This document shows positions 45,012 through 55,559 of a stretch of 64,000 bases of DNA, in pieces. The translations under genes were made by a program, and so were the position numbers. This DNA is from Arthrobacter silviterrae (GTDB taxonomy: Bacteria; Actinomycetota; Actinomycetes; Actinomycetales; Micrococcaceae). The stretch covers positions 78,815 to 142,814 of the forward strand of contig NZ_JAAKZI010000006.1 in NCBI RefSeq assembly GCF_011045165.1, read 5' to 3'. Position 1 is the stretch's first letter; each line of letters begins with the position of its first letter. Under the pieces are notes generated by a model. The model made no database searches. It was not told the origin of the DNA and saw only the letters and a list, made by a program, of their open reading frames with translations.

Positions 45012-45643
45012 GTCGGGCTGCCCGCAGCGGCGAATTCGCCCATGCCGTCAAGGAGCCAGCGGCCGAGGTGGTCGGCGAAGGAGGCCCTCGGGAAGATCTG
45101 GAAAGTTTCCGGCCCGGTCTTCCACAGAACCACCGGAATCTTGCCGATTTCGGTGGTGATGGCCGTTCCGGGGGCGAAGGCGCGCGGGTGAAGGTCCGCC
45201 GCGCAGCTTTTCTCCAATACGTCCCGGGCACTGGGCCCGGCCAGTTCAAGGGTGGTCCGGTTGCTGGACAGATCCACCACCTGGCCGGAGCTCTCGCCCA
45301 GTGCTTCGACCAATGCGGCGGCCAGGATGCCGCCGTCGACGCCGCCGTTGTCCGGGGCAATGGCGAGGAACTCGTCCGGCCCAAGCCACAGCACGGCCAG
45401 CCCGGAAGGCCCGGACGTGACGTTCCCGCAGGCCAAGGGCAGGCCGCCCGTGACTGTGCCGATACGCCGGCCCGCTTCGGAGGACGGATCGACGCGGATG
45501 CCGACCATGGTCTGGAACGGGATTTCACGCAGGGTGACCCCGCGCTCCCCCGCCACGGACCCGACTGCAAAGTCGGTCCACAGGTGGGCTGCGGGGCTCC
45601 GGCGGAGCCCCCGAACCTCAGTGTTTGCTGTTGTGTTAACCAT
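45002..45643 (-). CDS. soxG: Sarcosine oxidase gamma subunit
   Basis: This is the small gamma subunit of heterotetrameric sarcosine oxidase (213 aa). It is related to the aminomethyltransferase/YgfZ fold, with [16 protein letters not shown] and [16 protein letters not shown] patterns. It packs against the alpha subunit and has no known active site of its own. ATG 45643 overlaps the soxA stop by eight bases, and the 3' end overlaps sdaA. Order B-D-A-G matches the known operons of Corynebacterium and Arthrobacter. Confidence 0.92.
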   Translation of the reverse strand: MVNTTANTEVRGLRRSPAAHLWTDFAVGSVAGERGVTLREIPFQTMVGIRVDPSSEAGRRIGTVTGGLPLACGNVTSGPSGLAVLWLGPDEFLAIAPDNGGVDGGILAAALVEALGESSGQVVDLSSNRTTLELAGPSARDVLEKSCAADLHPRAFAPGTAITTEIGKIPVVLWKTGPETFQIFPRASFADHLGRWLLDGMGEFAAAGSPTWH

Positions 45644-48596
45644 CTCGGCGTTTCCCTTCGGCATCAAAAAGTACTGTTTCCCCAACAACCACGTCCACGA
45701 GCTTGGAGCCGACGGCGGCGACAAGGCGTTCGCCGATCCGGTTTCGCCCGTTCTTGATCAGGGCCAGCCCGAAGGACCGTCCCAGGGCGGCACTGTGGTA
45801 GCTGGAGGTGACGAATCCCTCCATGGGGACGGGCCCGTAGGCGGGGTTCACACTCACGCCGGTTTCTACCAGTTGCGTGCCCTCCGGCAGGCGGATGGAG
45901 TGGTCCACAGGCAGCACGCTGACCAGGTGCTTGCGGCCTTCGCGGACCGCATCGGTGCGCTGGTAGGAACGCCGCCCGATGAAGTCCTTGGCCTTGGAGA
46001 CCACCCATTCCATGCCCGCATCCTGGGGGGTGACAGTGCCGTCCGTGTCCTGGCCGACGATCGGGTAGCCCTTCTCGGCTCGGAGCACGTGCATGGTCTC
46101 GGTGCCGTACGGAGTGATGTTGAATTCCGCTCCCGCCTCCGTCACGGCCTCCCACGTGGAGAGCCCGTACCAGGCCGGGACATTGATCTCGTAGGCGAGT
46201 TCGCCGGAGAAGGAGATGCGGCACACCCTGGCCGCAATGCCGGAGGCCAGCACCGTCTCCTTGAACGTCATGAACTTGAATGCCTCATTGGAGAGGTCCA
46301 GCTTCGGAGCCACCTTGGCCAACACGGCACGCGACTTGGGTCCCACGACGGCGATGGTGGTCCATTGCTCCGTCACGGAGGTGAAGGTGGCATCCAGTTC
46401 GGGCCATTCGGTCTGCTGCCATTCCTCCAGCCAGTCCAGCACCTTGGCTGCGCCGCCGGTGGTGGTGGTCATGAAGTACCTGTCCTCGTCCAGGCGCAGG
46501 GTAACGCCGTCGTCGAAGATCATGCCGTCAGGGGTGCACATGACCCCGTAGCGGGCGGAGCCGGGGGCGAGCTTTTTGAACGCATTGGTGTAGATCCGGT
46601 TCAGGAATTCCCCGGCGTCCTTGCCGCGGATCTCGATCTTGCCCAGCGTGGTGGCGTCCATGTAGCCCACGGAGTCGCGGACGGCGGCGCATTCGCGCAG
46701 CACGGCGGCGTCCATGTCCTCGCCCGGCAGCGGGTAGTACCAGGGGCGCTTCCACTGTCCCACGTCTTCGAACAGGGCGCCGCGGTCCTCGTGCCAGGTG
46801 TGGATGGAGGTGCGGCGGGCTGCGTCGAAAAGCTCGCCGCGCTGGCGCCCGGCCAGTGCAACAAAGGGCACCGGCGTGAACGGCGCCCGGTAGGTGGTGG
46901 TGCCGATGGCGCCGATGTCGGGATCCACCTCCGTGCCCTGTTGGCGGAACGCGGCCGCGATGACGCCGATCGCGTTCACGCCGGAGGTCTTGCCCTGGTC
47001 GTTGGCCGTGCTGATGGAGGTGTAGCGCTTGATGTGCTCCACGCTGCGCAGCCCGGCCCCGGTGGACCGCCAGACGTCGGCCACGCTCTGGTCGCGCTGG
47101 AAATCCACGAAGTGGTGGTGCCAGTCCGACGCCGTCCCTTCCGTCCCGCCGACCAGCCACAGGGCGCGGGTGGGGCCCATGGGCTGCGCCGGGCGGGCCG
47201 GACGGGCCGCAGCGGCAGTCGCGGCGGCAACGGCACCGGCCGTGGCAAATCCGGCGTTGACGGCGGCTACGGAACCGGCGGTGGCGCCCTCAGCCACACA
47301 GTCAGCCAGGGCGTAGCTGCCGCGGCCGGCCCCCACCACCTGCTGGTTCTTCACGGTGGTGGACGGCACAAAACCGGCCAGCTCCACATCCCAGCGGACC
47401 TTCCCCTGCGCCTGGCTGTGCAGGTGCACCACGGGGCTCCAGCCGCCGGAGACCGCCAGGAGGTCGGCCTCAATTTCCTCCATCCGGCCGACGGGGGCGC
47501 CGTCGTCGTCTATCGCCGAAACCGTGACGCCGTGGACGCGGGAAACGCCTGAGGTGTTGACCACGGCGCTGCCGTTGATGACGCGCACGTGCTCGCTCTC
47601 GGCGGCCGCGGCGGCCAGCGGGGAAAGCTGCGGGCGGGCGTCAACGATGGCGGCTACCTCCACCCCGGCTGCCAGCAGGTCCATGGCGAGCTGGTAGGCG
47701 CTGTCGTTGGTGGTGCCAATGACCACCCGTGAACCGGCCGCGACGCCATAGCGGTTGAGGTAGCTGCGGGCTGCGGAGGCGAGCATGATGCCTGGCCGGT
47801 CGTTGTTTTCAAAGACGATCGGGCGTTCGTGCGCGCCGGTGGCCAGGACCACCTGTTTGGCGCGGATGTGCCAGATGCGCTGACGGGATACGGCGCCGCC
47901 CGGATCTTCCGCCAGGTGGTCGGTACGGTTCTCCAAGGCGAGAAGGAAGTTGCTGTCGTAGGAGCCAAACACGGTGGTGCGGTGCAGCACCGTGCATTCC
48001 GTGTTGGCAAGCAGCTCGGCCTCGATGCCGGACACCCAGTCCAAGGCGGGGGTGCCGTTGACGTGCTCGTCGCGGCCGGAGAGCAGGGCACCGCCCAATT
48101 CCGGCTGGTCGTCAATGAGAATGACGCGAGCCCCGGTGTTGGCGGCGGCCTGGGCAGCGGCAAGCCCGGCGGGTCCGCCGCCGACCACCAGGACGTCCGT
48201 GTGGACGTACTTTTTGTCGTACAGTGCTTCGTCATCGACGGGGTCAAGCTTGCCGAGGCCGGAGAGGAATTCGACGTCGAGCCCGTCAACGAGGGACACG
48301 GCCGTGGCGGGGAGCATGGATTCGGCGGCGTGTCCGGGGAAGCGGCCGGTGACCTTGATGAGGGCGTTGGATTCCTCAACGCCGGCGGAAAGGATGCCGC
48401 GGGGGCGGTCCTCATAGAGCGAGTTCCCGGCGGCCAGGCGGCCATTGGCAATCAGCGCGGAGGCCACGGTGTCGCCCGGGTGGCCAGAATAGCCGACACC
48501 GTCCACGGTGAAGTCCAAGGTGATGCTGCGGTCAATCCGGCCGCCCCCGGCGAGCCTGTTGGGCTGGTTCTGCCGGGCTTGGTTCTGTTCGGTCAT
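45636..48596 (-). CDS. soxA: Sarcosine oxidase alpha subunit
   Basis: This 986-aa subunit carries NAD and the tetrahydrofolate domain. An N-terminal ferredoxin-like domain without cluster cysteines (about 20-110) precedes a Rossmann domain with [13 protein letters not shown] (about 138-150). A second nucleotide-binding region lies near residue 290. The C-terminal 380 residues form a GcvT-like aminomethyltransferase domain that captures the iminium carbon on THF as 5,10-methylene-THF. It overlaps soxD by four bases (ATGA). Without THF the complex releases formaldehyde. The soxA-soxG overlap ensures equal translation. Confidence 0.95.
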   Translation of the reverse strand: MTEQNQARQNQPNRLAGGGRIDRSITLDFTVDGVGYSGHPGDTVASALIANGRLAAGNSLYEDRPRGILSAGVEESNALIKVTGRFPGHAAESMLPATAVSLVDGLDVEFLSGLGKLDPVDDEALYDKKYVHTDVLVVGGGPAGLAAAQAAANTGARVILIDDQPELGGALLSGRDEHVNGTPALDWVSGIEAELLANTECTVLHRTTVFGSYDSNFLLALENRTDHLAEDPGGAVSRQRIWHIRAKQVVLATGAHERPIVFENNDRPGIMLASAARSYLNRYGVAAGSRVVIGTTNDSAYQLAMDLLAAGVEVAAIVDARPQLSPLAAAAAESEHVRVINGSAVVNTSGVSRVHGVTVSAIDDDGAPVGRMEEIEADLLAVSGGWSPVVHLHSQAQGKVRWDVELAGFVPSTTVKNQQVVGAGRGSYALADCVAEGATAGSVAAVNAGFATAGAVAAATAAAARPARPAQPMGPTRALWLVGGTEGTASDWHHHFVDFQRDQSVADVWRSTGAGLRSVEHIKRYTSISTANDQGKTSGVNAIGVIAAAFRQQGTEVDPDIGAIGTTTYRAPFTPVPFVALAGRQRGELFDAARRTSIHTWHEDRGALFEDVGQWKRPWYYPLPGEDMDAAVLRECAAVRDSVGYMDATTLGKIEIRGKDAGEFLNRIYTNAFKKLAPGSARYGVMCTPDGMIFDDGVTLRLDEDRYFMTTTTGGAAKVLDWLEEWQQTEWPELDATFTSVTEQWTTIAVVGPKSRAVLAKVAPKLDLSNEAFKFMTFKETVLASGIAARVCRISFSGELAYEINVPAWYGLSTWEAVTEAGAEFNITPYGTETMHVLRAEKGYPIVGQDTDGTVTPQDAGMEWVVSKAKDFIGRRSYQRTDAVREGRKHLVSVLPVDHSIRLPEGTQLVETGVSVNPAYGPVPMEGFVTSSYHSAALGRSFGLALIKNGRNRIGERLVAAVGSKLVDVVVGETVLFDAEGKRRDG

Positions 48597-48931
48597 GGCT
48601 TTGCTCCTTCCGGTGCATGCTGGGTGGGGGAGGTGCTTCCCGTGCCGGCGGGGATCAGGCCAGCCGGCGGCTGTTCGCCCATGCGGTACACGGCCTTGAT
48701 GTCATAGCTGACGGTGTCGCGGACCATGTTGAACCACTTGCGGCAGCCGGTGCTGTGCACCCAGCGCTCGGCAAAGAGTCCCTTGGTGTTCTGGCGGTAA
48801 AAGAGGTACTCAGCCCATTGGCGGTCGGAAAGTTCCTCCGGGTGTTCGGGGTAGGCCACGTGGGCCTGCCCCCCATAATGGAATTCGGTTTCGTTGCGCG
48901 GCCCGCAGTTGGGGCATGAAAACAACAACAT
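48593..48931 (-). CDS. soxD: Sarcosine oxidase delta subunit
   Basis: This is the 112-aa zinc-binding delta subunit. Ligands are visible as CPNCG near the N-terminus and a later His and Cys ([12 protein letters not shown]). It begins [17 protein letters not shown], the usual start; AAGGAA lies eight bases before ATG 48931. It is 31 bases past soxB and overlaps soxA by four bases. The proline-rich C-terminal tail is family-typical but variable. Confidence 0.93.
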   Translation of the reverse strand: MLLFSCPNCGPRNETEFHYGGQAHVAYPEHPEELSDRQWAEYLFYRQNTKGLFAERWVHSTGCRKWFNMVRDTVSYDIKAVYRMGEQPPAGLIPAGTGSTSPTQHAPEGAKP

Positions 48932-48962
48932 TGTGTGTTCCTTATCTACTCTCGGGGCCGGA

Positions 48963-50183
48963 CTAGTGGGCCACGGCGGCGGCGCCGTGTTCATCGATGA
49001 GCGCGCCCGTTTCAAACCGTTCCAGCGAGAAGGGCTTGTTCAGCGTGTGCGGGGCGCCCGTGGCGATGGTGTGCGCAAACGTCAGCCCGGCGGCCGGGGT
49101 GCCCTTGAACCCGCCGGTCCCCCAGCCACAGTTCACAAACATGTTCTCCACCGGGGTCGTGCCCACGATGGGCGAGGCATCCATGGTGGTGTCCACTATC
49201 CCGCCCCAGGTGCGCAGCACGTGGGCCCGGGCGAAGATGGGAAAAAGCTCGACGGCGGCGGCCATCTGTTCCTCGATCACGTGGAAGGAACCGCGCTGGC
49301 CGTAGCCGTTGTAGGAGTCGACGCCGGCCCCCATCACCAATTCGCCCTTGTGGGCCTGGGAGACGTAGACGTGAACGTGGTTGGACATGACCACCGTGGG
49401 GTGCACCGGCTCGTGCAGTTCGGAGACCAAGGCCTGCAGGGGGTGTGACTGGATGGGAAGCCGAAAGCCGGCCATCTCGGCCAGGACCGAGCTGTGCCCG
49501 GCCGCGCAGAGACCCACCTTTTCGGTGTTGATGGTGCCGCGGCTGGTCCGGACGCCAGTGACCTTGTTGCCTTCCTTGATGAAGCCGGTGACCTCGCAGT
49601 TCTGAATGATGTCCACACCGAGTTCGTCGCACTTGCGGGCGAAGGCCCAGGCGACGTGGTCATGCTTGGCGATGCCGGCCCGCGGCTGGTAGGTGGCCCC
49701 CATGACGGGGTAGCGGATGTTGTCGCTGATGTTCAGAATCGGACACAGTTCCTTGACCTGCTTCGGGTCCAGCCATTCCGCGTCGACCCCGTTAAGCTGG
49801 TTGGCGCCCACCCGCCGTACGCTTTCGCGCACGTCGCCCAGGGTGTGGGCCAGGTTCATGACCCCGCGCTGGCTGAACAAGAAGTCGTACTCGAGCTCCT
49901 CGGGGAGGATCTCCCACAATTTCAGGGAGTGCTCATAGATGGCGGCGCTTTCATCCCACAGGTAGTTGGAGCGGATGATGGTGGTGTTCCGGGCCATGTT
50001 CCCACCGGCCAGCCAGCCCTTTTCCAGAATGGCAATGTTTGTCATTCCGTGGTTCTTGGCCAGGAAGTAGGCGGTCGCCAGGCCGTGGCCGCCGCCGCCA
50101 ACGATAACCGCATCGTAGGATTTTTTGGGGTCCGGGTTGCGCCACAGGAATTCCGGGTGTTCCGGCAGGTGTTCGGTAGTCAC
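48963..50183 (-). CDS. soxB: Sarcosine oxidase beta subunit
   Basis: This 406-aa flavoprotein oxidises sarcosine. The FAD site [17 protein letters not shown] lies at about residues 24-40. The covalent FMN attachment histidine should be His174 in AKHDHVAW, the conserved segment of the family. GTG 50183 overlaps the glyA stop (GTGA), so it is translationally coupled. Electrons pass from FAD to FMN and then O2, giving hydrogen peroxide, although no catalase gene is seen nearby. Confidence 0.95.
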   Translation of the reverse strand: MTTEHLPEHPEFLWRNPDPKKSYDAVIVGGGGHGLATAYFLAKNHGMTNIAILEKGWLAGGNMARNTTIIRSNYLWDESAAIYEHSLKLWEILPEELEYDFLFSQRGVMNLAHTLGDVRESVRRVGANQLNGVDAEWLDPKQVKELCPILNISDNIRYPVMGATYQPRAGIAKHDHVAWAFARKCDELGVDIIQNCEVTGFIKEGNKVTGVRTSRGTINTEKVGLCAAGHSSVLAEMAGFRLPIQSHPLQALVSELHEPVHPTVVMSNHVHVYVSQAHKGELVMGAGVDSYNGYGQRGSFHVIEEQMAAAVELFPIFARAHVLRTWGGIVDTTMDASPIVGTTPVENMFVNCGWGTGGFKGTPAAGLTFAHTIATGAPHTLNKPFSLERFETGALIDEHGAAAVAH

Positions 50184-51484
50184 GGGGCAACTCCGTTCGG
50201 GGTGGACTCGGTCGAGAGGAGCGGGTACAGCGGGAATTTTTCGGCCAGTACACTGACACGGTCGCGCAGCAGGACAGCAGACTCTTCGCTGAGCTCACCC
50301 TTGAGGGCTTCTGCGATGATGTCGGCAACCTCGGTGAATTCGGCCGGGCCGAATCCGCGGGTGGCCAGGGCCGGGGTGCCGATGCGCAACCCCGAGGAGA
50401 CCATCGGCGGACGGGGGTCAAAGGGGACGGCATTGCGGTTGACGGTGATGCCGATGCGGTGCAAGCGGTCCTCTCCCTGCTGGCCGTCCAGTTCGGAATT
50501 GCGAAGGTCCACCAGGACCAGGTGGACGTCGGTGCCGCCGCCCACCACGGAGATCCCAAATTCGGCGACGTCCGATGCCAGCAGCCTTTGGGCCAGGATC
50601 TTGGCCCCGGCCAGGGTGCGTTCCTGGCGGTCCTTGAAGGACTCGGAAGCGGCGATCTTGAAGGACACGGCCTTTGCCGCGATCACGTGCTCCAGCGGCC
50701 CGCCCTGCTGGCCGGGGAACACGGCCGAGTTGATCTTGCGGGCCAGGGACTCGCGGCTGAGGATGACGCCGCCGCGCGGGCCGCCCAGGGTTTTGTGCGT
50801 GGTGGTGGTGACAACGTCGGCGAAGGGCACCGGGTTCGGGTGCAGGCCTGCCGCGACCAGGCCTGCAAAGTGGGCCATGTCCACCATGAGATAGGCGCCC
50901 ACCAGGTCTGCGATGCGCCGGAACTCAGCAAAGTCGAGCTGGCGCGTGTAAGCGGACCAACCGGCCACGATCAACCTGGGCCGGTGTTCAAGCGCCAGCG
51001 CCTCCACCTCGGCCATGTCCACCATCATGTCGGATTCATTCACATGGTACGGAACCACGTTGTAGAGCTTGCCGGAGAAATTGATCCGCATGCCATGGGT
51101 GAGGTGTCCCCCGTGTGCCAGGTCCAGGCCCATGATGGTGTCGCCCGGATCTAGCAGCGCGAACATGGCAGCGGCGTTGGCCTGGGCACCGGAATGCGGC
51201 TGGACGTTGGCGGCTTCGGCCCCGAACAGGGCCTTGACACGGTCGATGGCCAACTGCTCGATCACGTCAACGTGCTCGCACCCGCCGTAGTAGCGCTTGC
51301 CGGGAAGGCCCTCCGCGTACTTGTTTGTCAGCACGGAGCCCTGCGCCTCCATGACGGCGGTCGGGGCAAAGTTCTCGGACGCGATCATTTCCAGCGTTGA
51401 CTGCTGGCGCACAAGTTCCGCCGCAATGGCCGCGTCGACCTCGGCGTCCACGCCGGCCAGGGTGCCGGTGAGCACATCTACCAT
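50180..51484 (-). CDS. glyA: Serine hydroxymethyltransferase
   Basis: This PLP enzyme (434 aa) converts glycine plus 5,10-methylene-THF to serine and THF. The PLP lysine is Lys231 in [17 protein letters not shown] 51484 has AAGGAG about seven bases upstream. As the first gene of the sox operon it is placed to use both sarcosine oxidase products at once, which makes it probably an operon-specific copy rather than the housekeeping one; that is inference, since the rest of the genome is not visible. Confidence 0.95.
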   Translation of the reverse strand: MVDVLTGTLAGVDAEVDAAIAAELVRQQSTLEMIASENFAPTAVMEAQGSVLTNKYAEGLPGKRYYGGCEHVDVIEQLAIDRVKALFGAEAANVQPHSGAQANAAAMFALLDPGDTIMGLDLAHGGHLTHGMRINFSGKLYNVVPYHVNESDMMVDMAEVEALALEHRPRLIVAGWSAYTRQLDFAEFRRIADLVGAYLMVDMAHFAGLVAAGLHPNPVPFADVVTTTTHKTLGGPRGGVILSRESLARKINSAVFPGQQGGPLEHVIAAKAVSFKIAASESFKDRQERTLAGAKILAQRLLASDVAEFGISVVGGGTDVHLVLVDLRNSELDGQQGEDRLHRIGITVNRNAVPFDPRPPMVSSGLRIGTPALATRGFGPAEFTEVADIIAEALKGELSEESAVLLRDRVSVLAEKFPLYPLLSTESTPNGVAP

Positions 51485-51662
51485 GGGTTGCTCCTTTGCA
51501 AATTAGATGTAATGCACAACTAAAAGTGAACTAATACTTAACTGATATATTAGATTGAGTGCAACAATATGTTGTAGATCACCCATCGTCAAGCGGTTCG
51601 TGGAAATAACTGCCGCGGGACATCCTGGACGATGCGGACGACAGAGATGAAAAGGGGACACG
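51485..51662. promoter_or_regulatory. AT-rich divergent control region of the sox operon and GntR gene
   Basis: A 178-bp gap whose left part (51500-51580) is sharply AT-rich. It contains CAACA-ATA-TGTTG (51562-51574), a perfect 5+3+5 dyad, and CTAATA...TATTAG arms about 11 bases apart near 51530-51553. These are plausible GntR/FadR-type sites. AAGGGGA before ATG 51663 is the ribosome site of the regulator. Confidence 0.5.
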
Positions 51663-52334
51663 ATGAGCCTTGCCGTGGCACAAGAGGTGGCCGGGGACTC
51701 CACCCTGCCGCTCTCCGAACAGGCCTACCGCCACCTGCGCGACCAGCTGATCATGCTGGAAATCCGCCCGGGCGACGCCATTAACGACCAGGCACTCGCC
51801 GGGCAACTGGGCATAGGGCGCACCCCCGTCCGAGAGGCCCTCAAGAGGCTCGAAAGCGACCACCTGGTCGTTTCCTACCCGCGCCGGGGCACCTTCGCGA
51901 CGCGCGTGGACATCACGGAACTGGCCGACATCTCCGAAATCCGCGAACTCCTGGAACCACTGGCGGCCCGACGGGCATCCCGAAGCGCGACAGCCGGCAT
52001 GAAGGCTAGATTGCGGACGTTGGCGGCAGACATTGCGGCCTCGGATCCGGCCGGCGCTGACCAGTTGGCGCTCATGCGCTACGACATCATGGTCCACCGG
52101 CAAATCTATGCGGCCGCCGCGAACCCGCATCTGGAGGATGTACTCATCCGTTACGACAACCTGGCGACACGCATCTGGTGCCTCGTGCTGGACAAGATCC
52201 CGTCCGTGGCCGGGCACATTGCCGAACACGTCAACCTCTTGGAGGCCATCGCCGACGGCGACTCCGAGCTAGCCGGGAGCCTGGCACTGGAGCACGTCAC
52301 CAGCTTTGAAAAGACCGTCCGCAGCGTCCTTTAG
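51663..52334 (+). CDS. GntR-family (FadR/FCD subfamily) transcriptional regulator
   Basis: This is a 223-aa regulator with an N-terminal winged HTH (about 15-80: LSEQAYRHLRDQLIMLEI, then LAGQLGIGRTPVREALKRLE) and an all-helical FCD ligand domain (about 90-220). FCD domains bind a carboxylated ligand through a metal. It diverges from glyA-soxBDAG-sdaA-purU, so it probably controls that operon in response to sarcosine, glycine or a related compound. The stop codons of this gene and the PucR gene overlap tail to tail by four bases. Confidence 0.9.
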   Translation: MSLAVAQEVAGDSTLPLSEQAYRHLRDQLIMLEIRPGDAINDQALAGQLGIGRTPVREALKRLESDHLVVSYPRRGTFATRVDITELADISEIRELLEPLAARRASRSATAGMKARLRTLAADIAASDPAGADQLALMRYDIMVHRQIYAAAANPHLEDVLIRYDNLATRIWCLVLDKIPSVAGHIAEHVNLLEAIADGDSELAGSLALEHVTSFEKTVRSVL

Positions 52335-53830
52335 AAAGCACCCCTGGCAGCTACCGGCAATCCTGCGGCTGCCGCCCTGGCAGCAATGTGGATGTCAAAC
52401 AACCTGCCGGAAGTCCGCGGGTTCCCGCCAAGCAGCTCCTGGATCTTGCTCAGGCGTTTGTGCATGGTTTGCCGCTCAATGTTCAGCGTTTGTGCCGAGC
52501 CTGTCGTGTTGCAGCCTGAATCCAGCCAGCAAACCAGCGTGGCCAGCAGGGCCGTGCCATGCTTTCTGTCCCATTCCTGCAGTTCCCCGACATTTGAGTA
52601 AACGTAAGGGCCCATAAACGCCGGATCGGGCACTGCCGCGAGGATCCGCCGTCCCAAAAAGTCCATCGCGTCAAGCACCCGCCCGCTGGCGGGCCTGCCG
52701 AGGGTCAATACGGCCTGGGCCTCCACGTGGGAGGCATGCGCGCCGAAGCCATCTGCCACAGTCGGACCGAAAGCCCCGCAGATTTCGGATCCCCGTATAG
52801 CGTCTTGAGCGGCGGCTAGCAACCTCCCCCGCGCGTCACGGGCATCCTCGTGCGCCATGACAAACAGCACAGCCAGCTCCCCGTCCCTCAAGTGGGACCG
52901 GGTGCCCACTCCCCTGGCGCGCAAGGCACGTCCGACGGCGGGGAAGTCCGCTTCCCTTCCGGCCGATCGGAAGATGGCCACGGCGGCGGCCTGGCCCGGC
53001 GGCAGCCCAGCCTGCAGCCAAAGGCCCTCGACCATTGCAGCATCGCTACCGTCGACCACCGCCTCCAGTAGGCGCGCCTCGGCCACCTGAGCCGCCGTGG
53101 GCCTGAAGGACTGCGCCAGCGCCAGCCCCAAGATGCCCGAGAGACGGTCGGCCGCCAGTTCCATCAGGAACGGGTCCGGGGAGGGGGACCGCAAGGTCAA
53201 CTGCGCGGCCAGTTGTCCGCCGACGACAATACGAGCCTCCGCCGTCGAACATTTCCCCTCCACGGGACCGCCGGCATGGCCGAGCGGAAAGCCGTCCGCA
53301 GCTGCCAACGAGACCTCCGCTGACAAGGCCGTGGCCACCATCTCAAGGATGCCCGGCAAGTGCGGGCCGCGGTCGGTGATCTGGCGGGCAATGCGTCGCG
53401 AGACTGCGTCAACGACTTGGTGGGCGTCCGCCTGCTCGTTGACCACCCGGCGGTTTACGGCCTCAGCAATGTCGACGAACGGCGCAACGGCGCGCAGCTC
53501 GATCAGCGGCAACCCGTGGTCATTGGCTGCGTCAATGAGCCCGTCCGGCAAGGTGGCCGTCTGACCGGCCGTCTGCACGGCCAGCGCCGCGATGTTCCGT
53601 CCCGCCAGGCTGCGGACATAATCACGCTGCTCCTTTGCTGGCAGGGCCAGCAACGCCTCGCCGCCCGACAGCAGCAGCTCCCCGCCGCGCAGAAGCGGGG
53701 CAATTTCGAGGACTTCACTGGAATGAACCCACCGAACAACGCGCTGCAGTGTGCCGGGCACGTTACTGCAGAGCCAGGGGTCTGCTGCTGACATGGCTTG
53801 GGAGGCGAGAACTTCGGCAAGCGTAATCAT
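52331..53830 (-). CDS. PucR/CdaR-family transcriptional regulator
   Basis: This 499-aa regulator has a PucR N-domain (about 5-125: LAEVLASQAMSAADP, then IAPLLRGGELLLSGGE), a middle domain related to GGDEF folds, and a C-terminal HTH of the PucR type (about 430-485: VCWLDSGCNTTGSAQTLNI, RQTMHKRLSKIQELLG). PucR proteins often govern purine and amidine nitrogen use. ATG 53830 has GGGAGA five bases upstream; a longer reading from 53857 is less likely. It diverges from the NCS1 permease gene and is the probable regulator of the permease-creatinase-creatininase unit. Confidence 0.9.
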   Translation of the reverse strand: MITLAEVLASQAMSAADPWLCSNVPGTLQRVVRWVHSSEVLEIAPLLRGGELLLSGGEALLALPAKEQRDYVRSLAGRNIAALAVQTAGQTATLPDGLIDAANDHGLPLIELRAVAPFVDIAEAVNRRVVNEQADAHQVVDAVSRRIARQITDRGPHLPGILEMVATALSAEVSLAAADGFPLGHAGGPVEGKCSTAEARIVVGGQLAAQLTLRSPSPDPFLMELAADRLSGILGLALAQSFRPTAAQVAEARLLEAVVDGSDAAMVEGLWLQAGLPPGQAAAVAIFRSAGREADFPAVGRALRARGVGTRSHLRDGELAVLFVMAHEDARDARGRLLAAAQDAIRGSEICGAFGPTVADGFGAHASHVEAQAVLTLGRPASGRVLDAMDFLGRRILAAVPDPAFMGPYVYSNVGELQEWDRKHGTALLATLVCWLDSGCNTTGSAQTLNIERQTMHKRLSKIQELLGGNPRTSGRLFDIHIAARAAAAGLPVAARGAF

Positions 53831-53973
53831 TGATATCTCCCGAATGATGGATGACATTTAGTCGCTTAGTTTCACCTTAGTCTATCCATAATGTCTCTAT
53901 GTTGTGGGCCAAGTCACCCATAAACTAGTTCAAGCTCGCACTCCCCATCACAACGCAGTGAATCGAGACCCGC

Positions 53974-55512
53974 ATGAACCGCACCAGATTTCGGTCGCAT
54001 GAATCCGCGACCGTCGAGGTTGAAGATGTGCTGCAACCGATCCCCGAATCGGCACGCACCACGAAGCTTTCCGGCCAGTTTTGGATTTGGGCAGGTGCCA
54101 ACGTCGCCCCCATCAACTGGATACTCGGAGCACTCGGGATCCAGCTTGGCCTTGGACTGCGCGACACCCTGATCGTGCTGATTGTCGGAAACGCAATCGG
54201 CATGGCCGGGTTTGGCTTCTTCGTCATCCTTGGCCAACGAACAGGTGCAACAGGCATGCTGCTGGCGCGCGGCGCCTTTGGGCGGCGCGGCGCCTACCTG
54301 CCGGCCGCCATCCAAGCCACCATCGCCATCGGCTGGTCCGCCGTGAACACCTGGGTCATCCTGGACCTGGTTATGGCACTGTTCGGCATGATCGGCTGGG
54401 TCGACCCCCATCAGCAAAACATTCCGGTGCGCATCCTCGTCGCTGCCGCAATCATGTCCATTCAGGTGGCGATTTGCTACCGCGGATACCGCGCCATCGC
54501 CAAGTTTGAACGCATCACGATGCCGCCCACGATCATCGTCCTGGTGGCAATGTCCATCATCGCGTGGACCCACCTTGACATCAACTGGGGCTACGCCGGA
54601 CCCGCCGGCCACGTTCTGGAGGGCATGCCGCGCATCGCGGCCATGTCCGCGATCATGACTGTCATCGGCATCGGATGGGGGATCGGCTGGTTCACATACG
54701 CCCCCGATTACTCCCGCTTCGTCAGCCGCAAGGTCAAGCCGGCCAAGCTGTTCCTGGTCAGCGTTCTAGGCCAGTTTCTGCCAGTCGTCTGGCTCGGCAT
54801 CCTCGGTGCCAGCCTCGCCACCAAGAATGGTTCAGCCGATCCCGGGGAGCTGATTGTTTCGAATTTCGGCACCATGGCCATCCCCGTAATCCTCCTGGTG
54901 ATCCACGGCCCGATTGCCACCAACATCATCAACCTCTACACCTTCGGCGTCGCGTTCCAGGCGCTCGATGTGAAGATCTCCCGCCGCAAGCTCTCCATCC
55001 TGGTGGGCATCCTGTCAATGATTGCAGTCATCGCCTTCATGTTCGCTCAGGATTTTGCGATGATCCTCGACACCTGGCTTGGCACCATAGTCGCCTGGGT
55101 GGCCACCTGGGGCGGCATCATGGCCGTCCACTACTTCATCTTTGAACGTCACCACAAGGACTACTCCTACCTGTTCCTGGATTCGAAGTCCACGTCCCTG
55201 AAGTCCATCAACCCGATAGCCTTCATCGCCTTCTTCGCCGGAATCGTCATGACCTGGCTGTTCATGTACGGCGGAATTCCAGCGCTCCAGGGCCCCATCG
55301 CCACGGCCATGGGCGGAGTCGACCTTTCCTGGCTGGCTGGCACGCTCACTTCCTCGGCGATCTACTTCGCCCTCGGATACCCGCGCTTTCGCAAGCGCAT
55401 CAAGGCCGGAGTGCCCCTGGGCATCCGCGTCGGCCTGAATGAGGATGACGTGCTGGCAGAGCACGGCGACGCCTGCGCGGAAAACATCCCGGAGCCGGCG
55501 CAGCTGGCCTGA
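53974..55512 (+). CDS. NCS1-family nucleobase/creatinine-type permease
   Basis: This is a 512-aa, 12-TM secondary transporter of the NCS1 (cytosine/purine/allantoin) family. Family features include the KLSGQFWIWAGANVAPINWI start of TM1, YRGYRAIAKFERI after TM5 and the TWGGIMAVHYFIFERH stretch. It is the first gene of a unit with creatinase and creatininase, so creatinine or creatine uptake is likely; an NCS1-type creatinine importer is known from Corynebacterium, as I recall. No good SD is visible before ATG 53974. Substrate specificity is inferred from context. Confidence 0.85.
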   Translation: MNRTRFRSHESATVEVEDVLQPIPESARTTKLSGQFWIWAGANVAPINWILGALGIQLGLGLRDTLIVLIVGNAIGMAGFGFFVILGQRTGATGMLLARGAFGRRGAYLPAAIQATIAIGWSAVNTWVILDLVMALFGMIGWVDPHQQNIPVRILVAAAIMSIQVAICYRGYRAIAKFERITMPPTIIVLVAMSIIAWTHLDINWGYAGPAGHVLEGMPRIAAMSAIMTVIGIGWGIGWFTYAPDYSRFVSRKVKPAKLFLVSVLGQFLPVVWLGILGASLATKNGSADPGELIVSNFGTMAIPVILLVIHGPIATNIINLYTFGVAFQALDVKISRRKLSILVGILSMIAVIAFMFAQDFAMILDTWLGTIVAWVATWGGIMAVHYFIFERHHKDYSYLFLDSKSTSLKSINPIAFIAFFAGIVMTWLFMYGGIPALQGPIATAMGGVDLSWLAGTLTSSAIYFALGYPRFRKRIKAGVPLGIRVGLNEDDVLAEHGDACAENIPEPAQLA

Positions 55513-55559
55513 AATCCCCTATTTCCCTCACTCATTTCAACCCCCGACTAGGAGTCACC

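Noticed and set aside
51485..51662. Glycine riboswitch upstream of glyA
   Set aside because: Looked for the conserved glycine-aptamer core and tandem layout before the operon; the gap is short, AT-rich and shows no such pattern.
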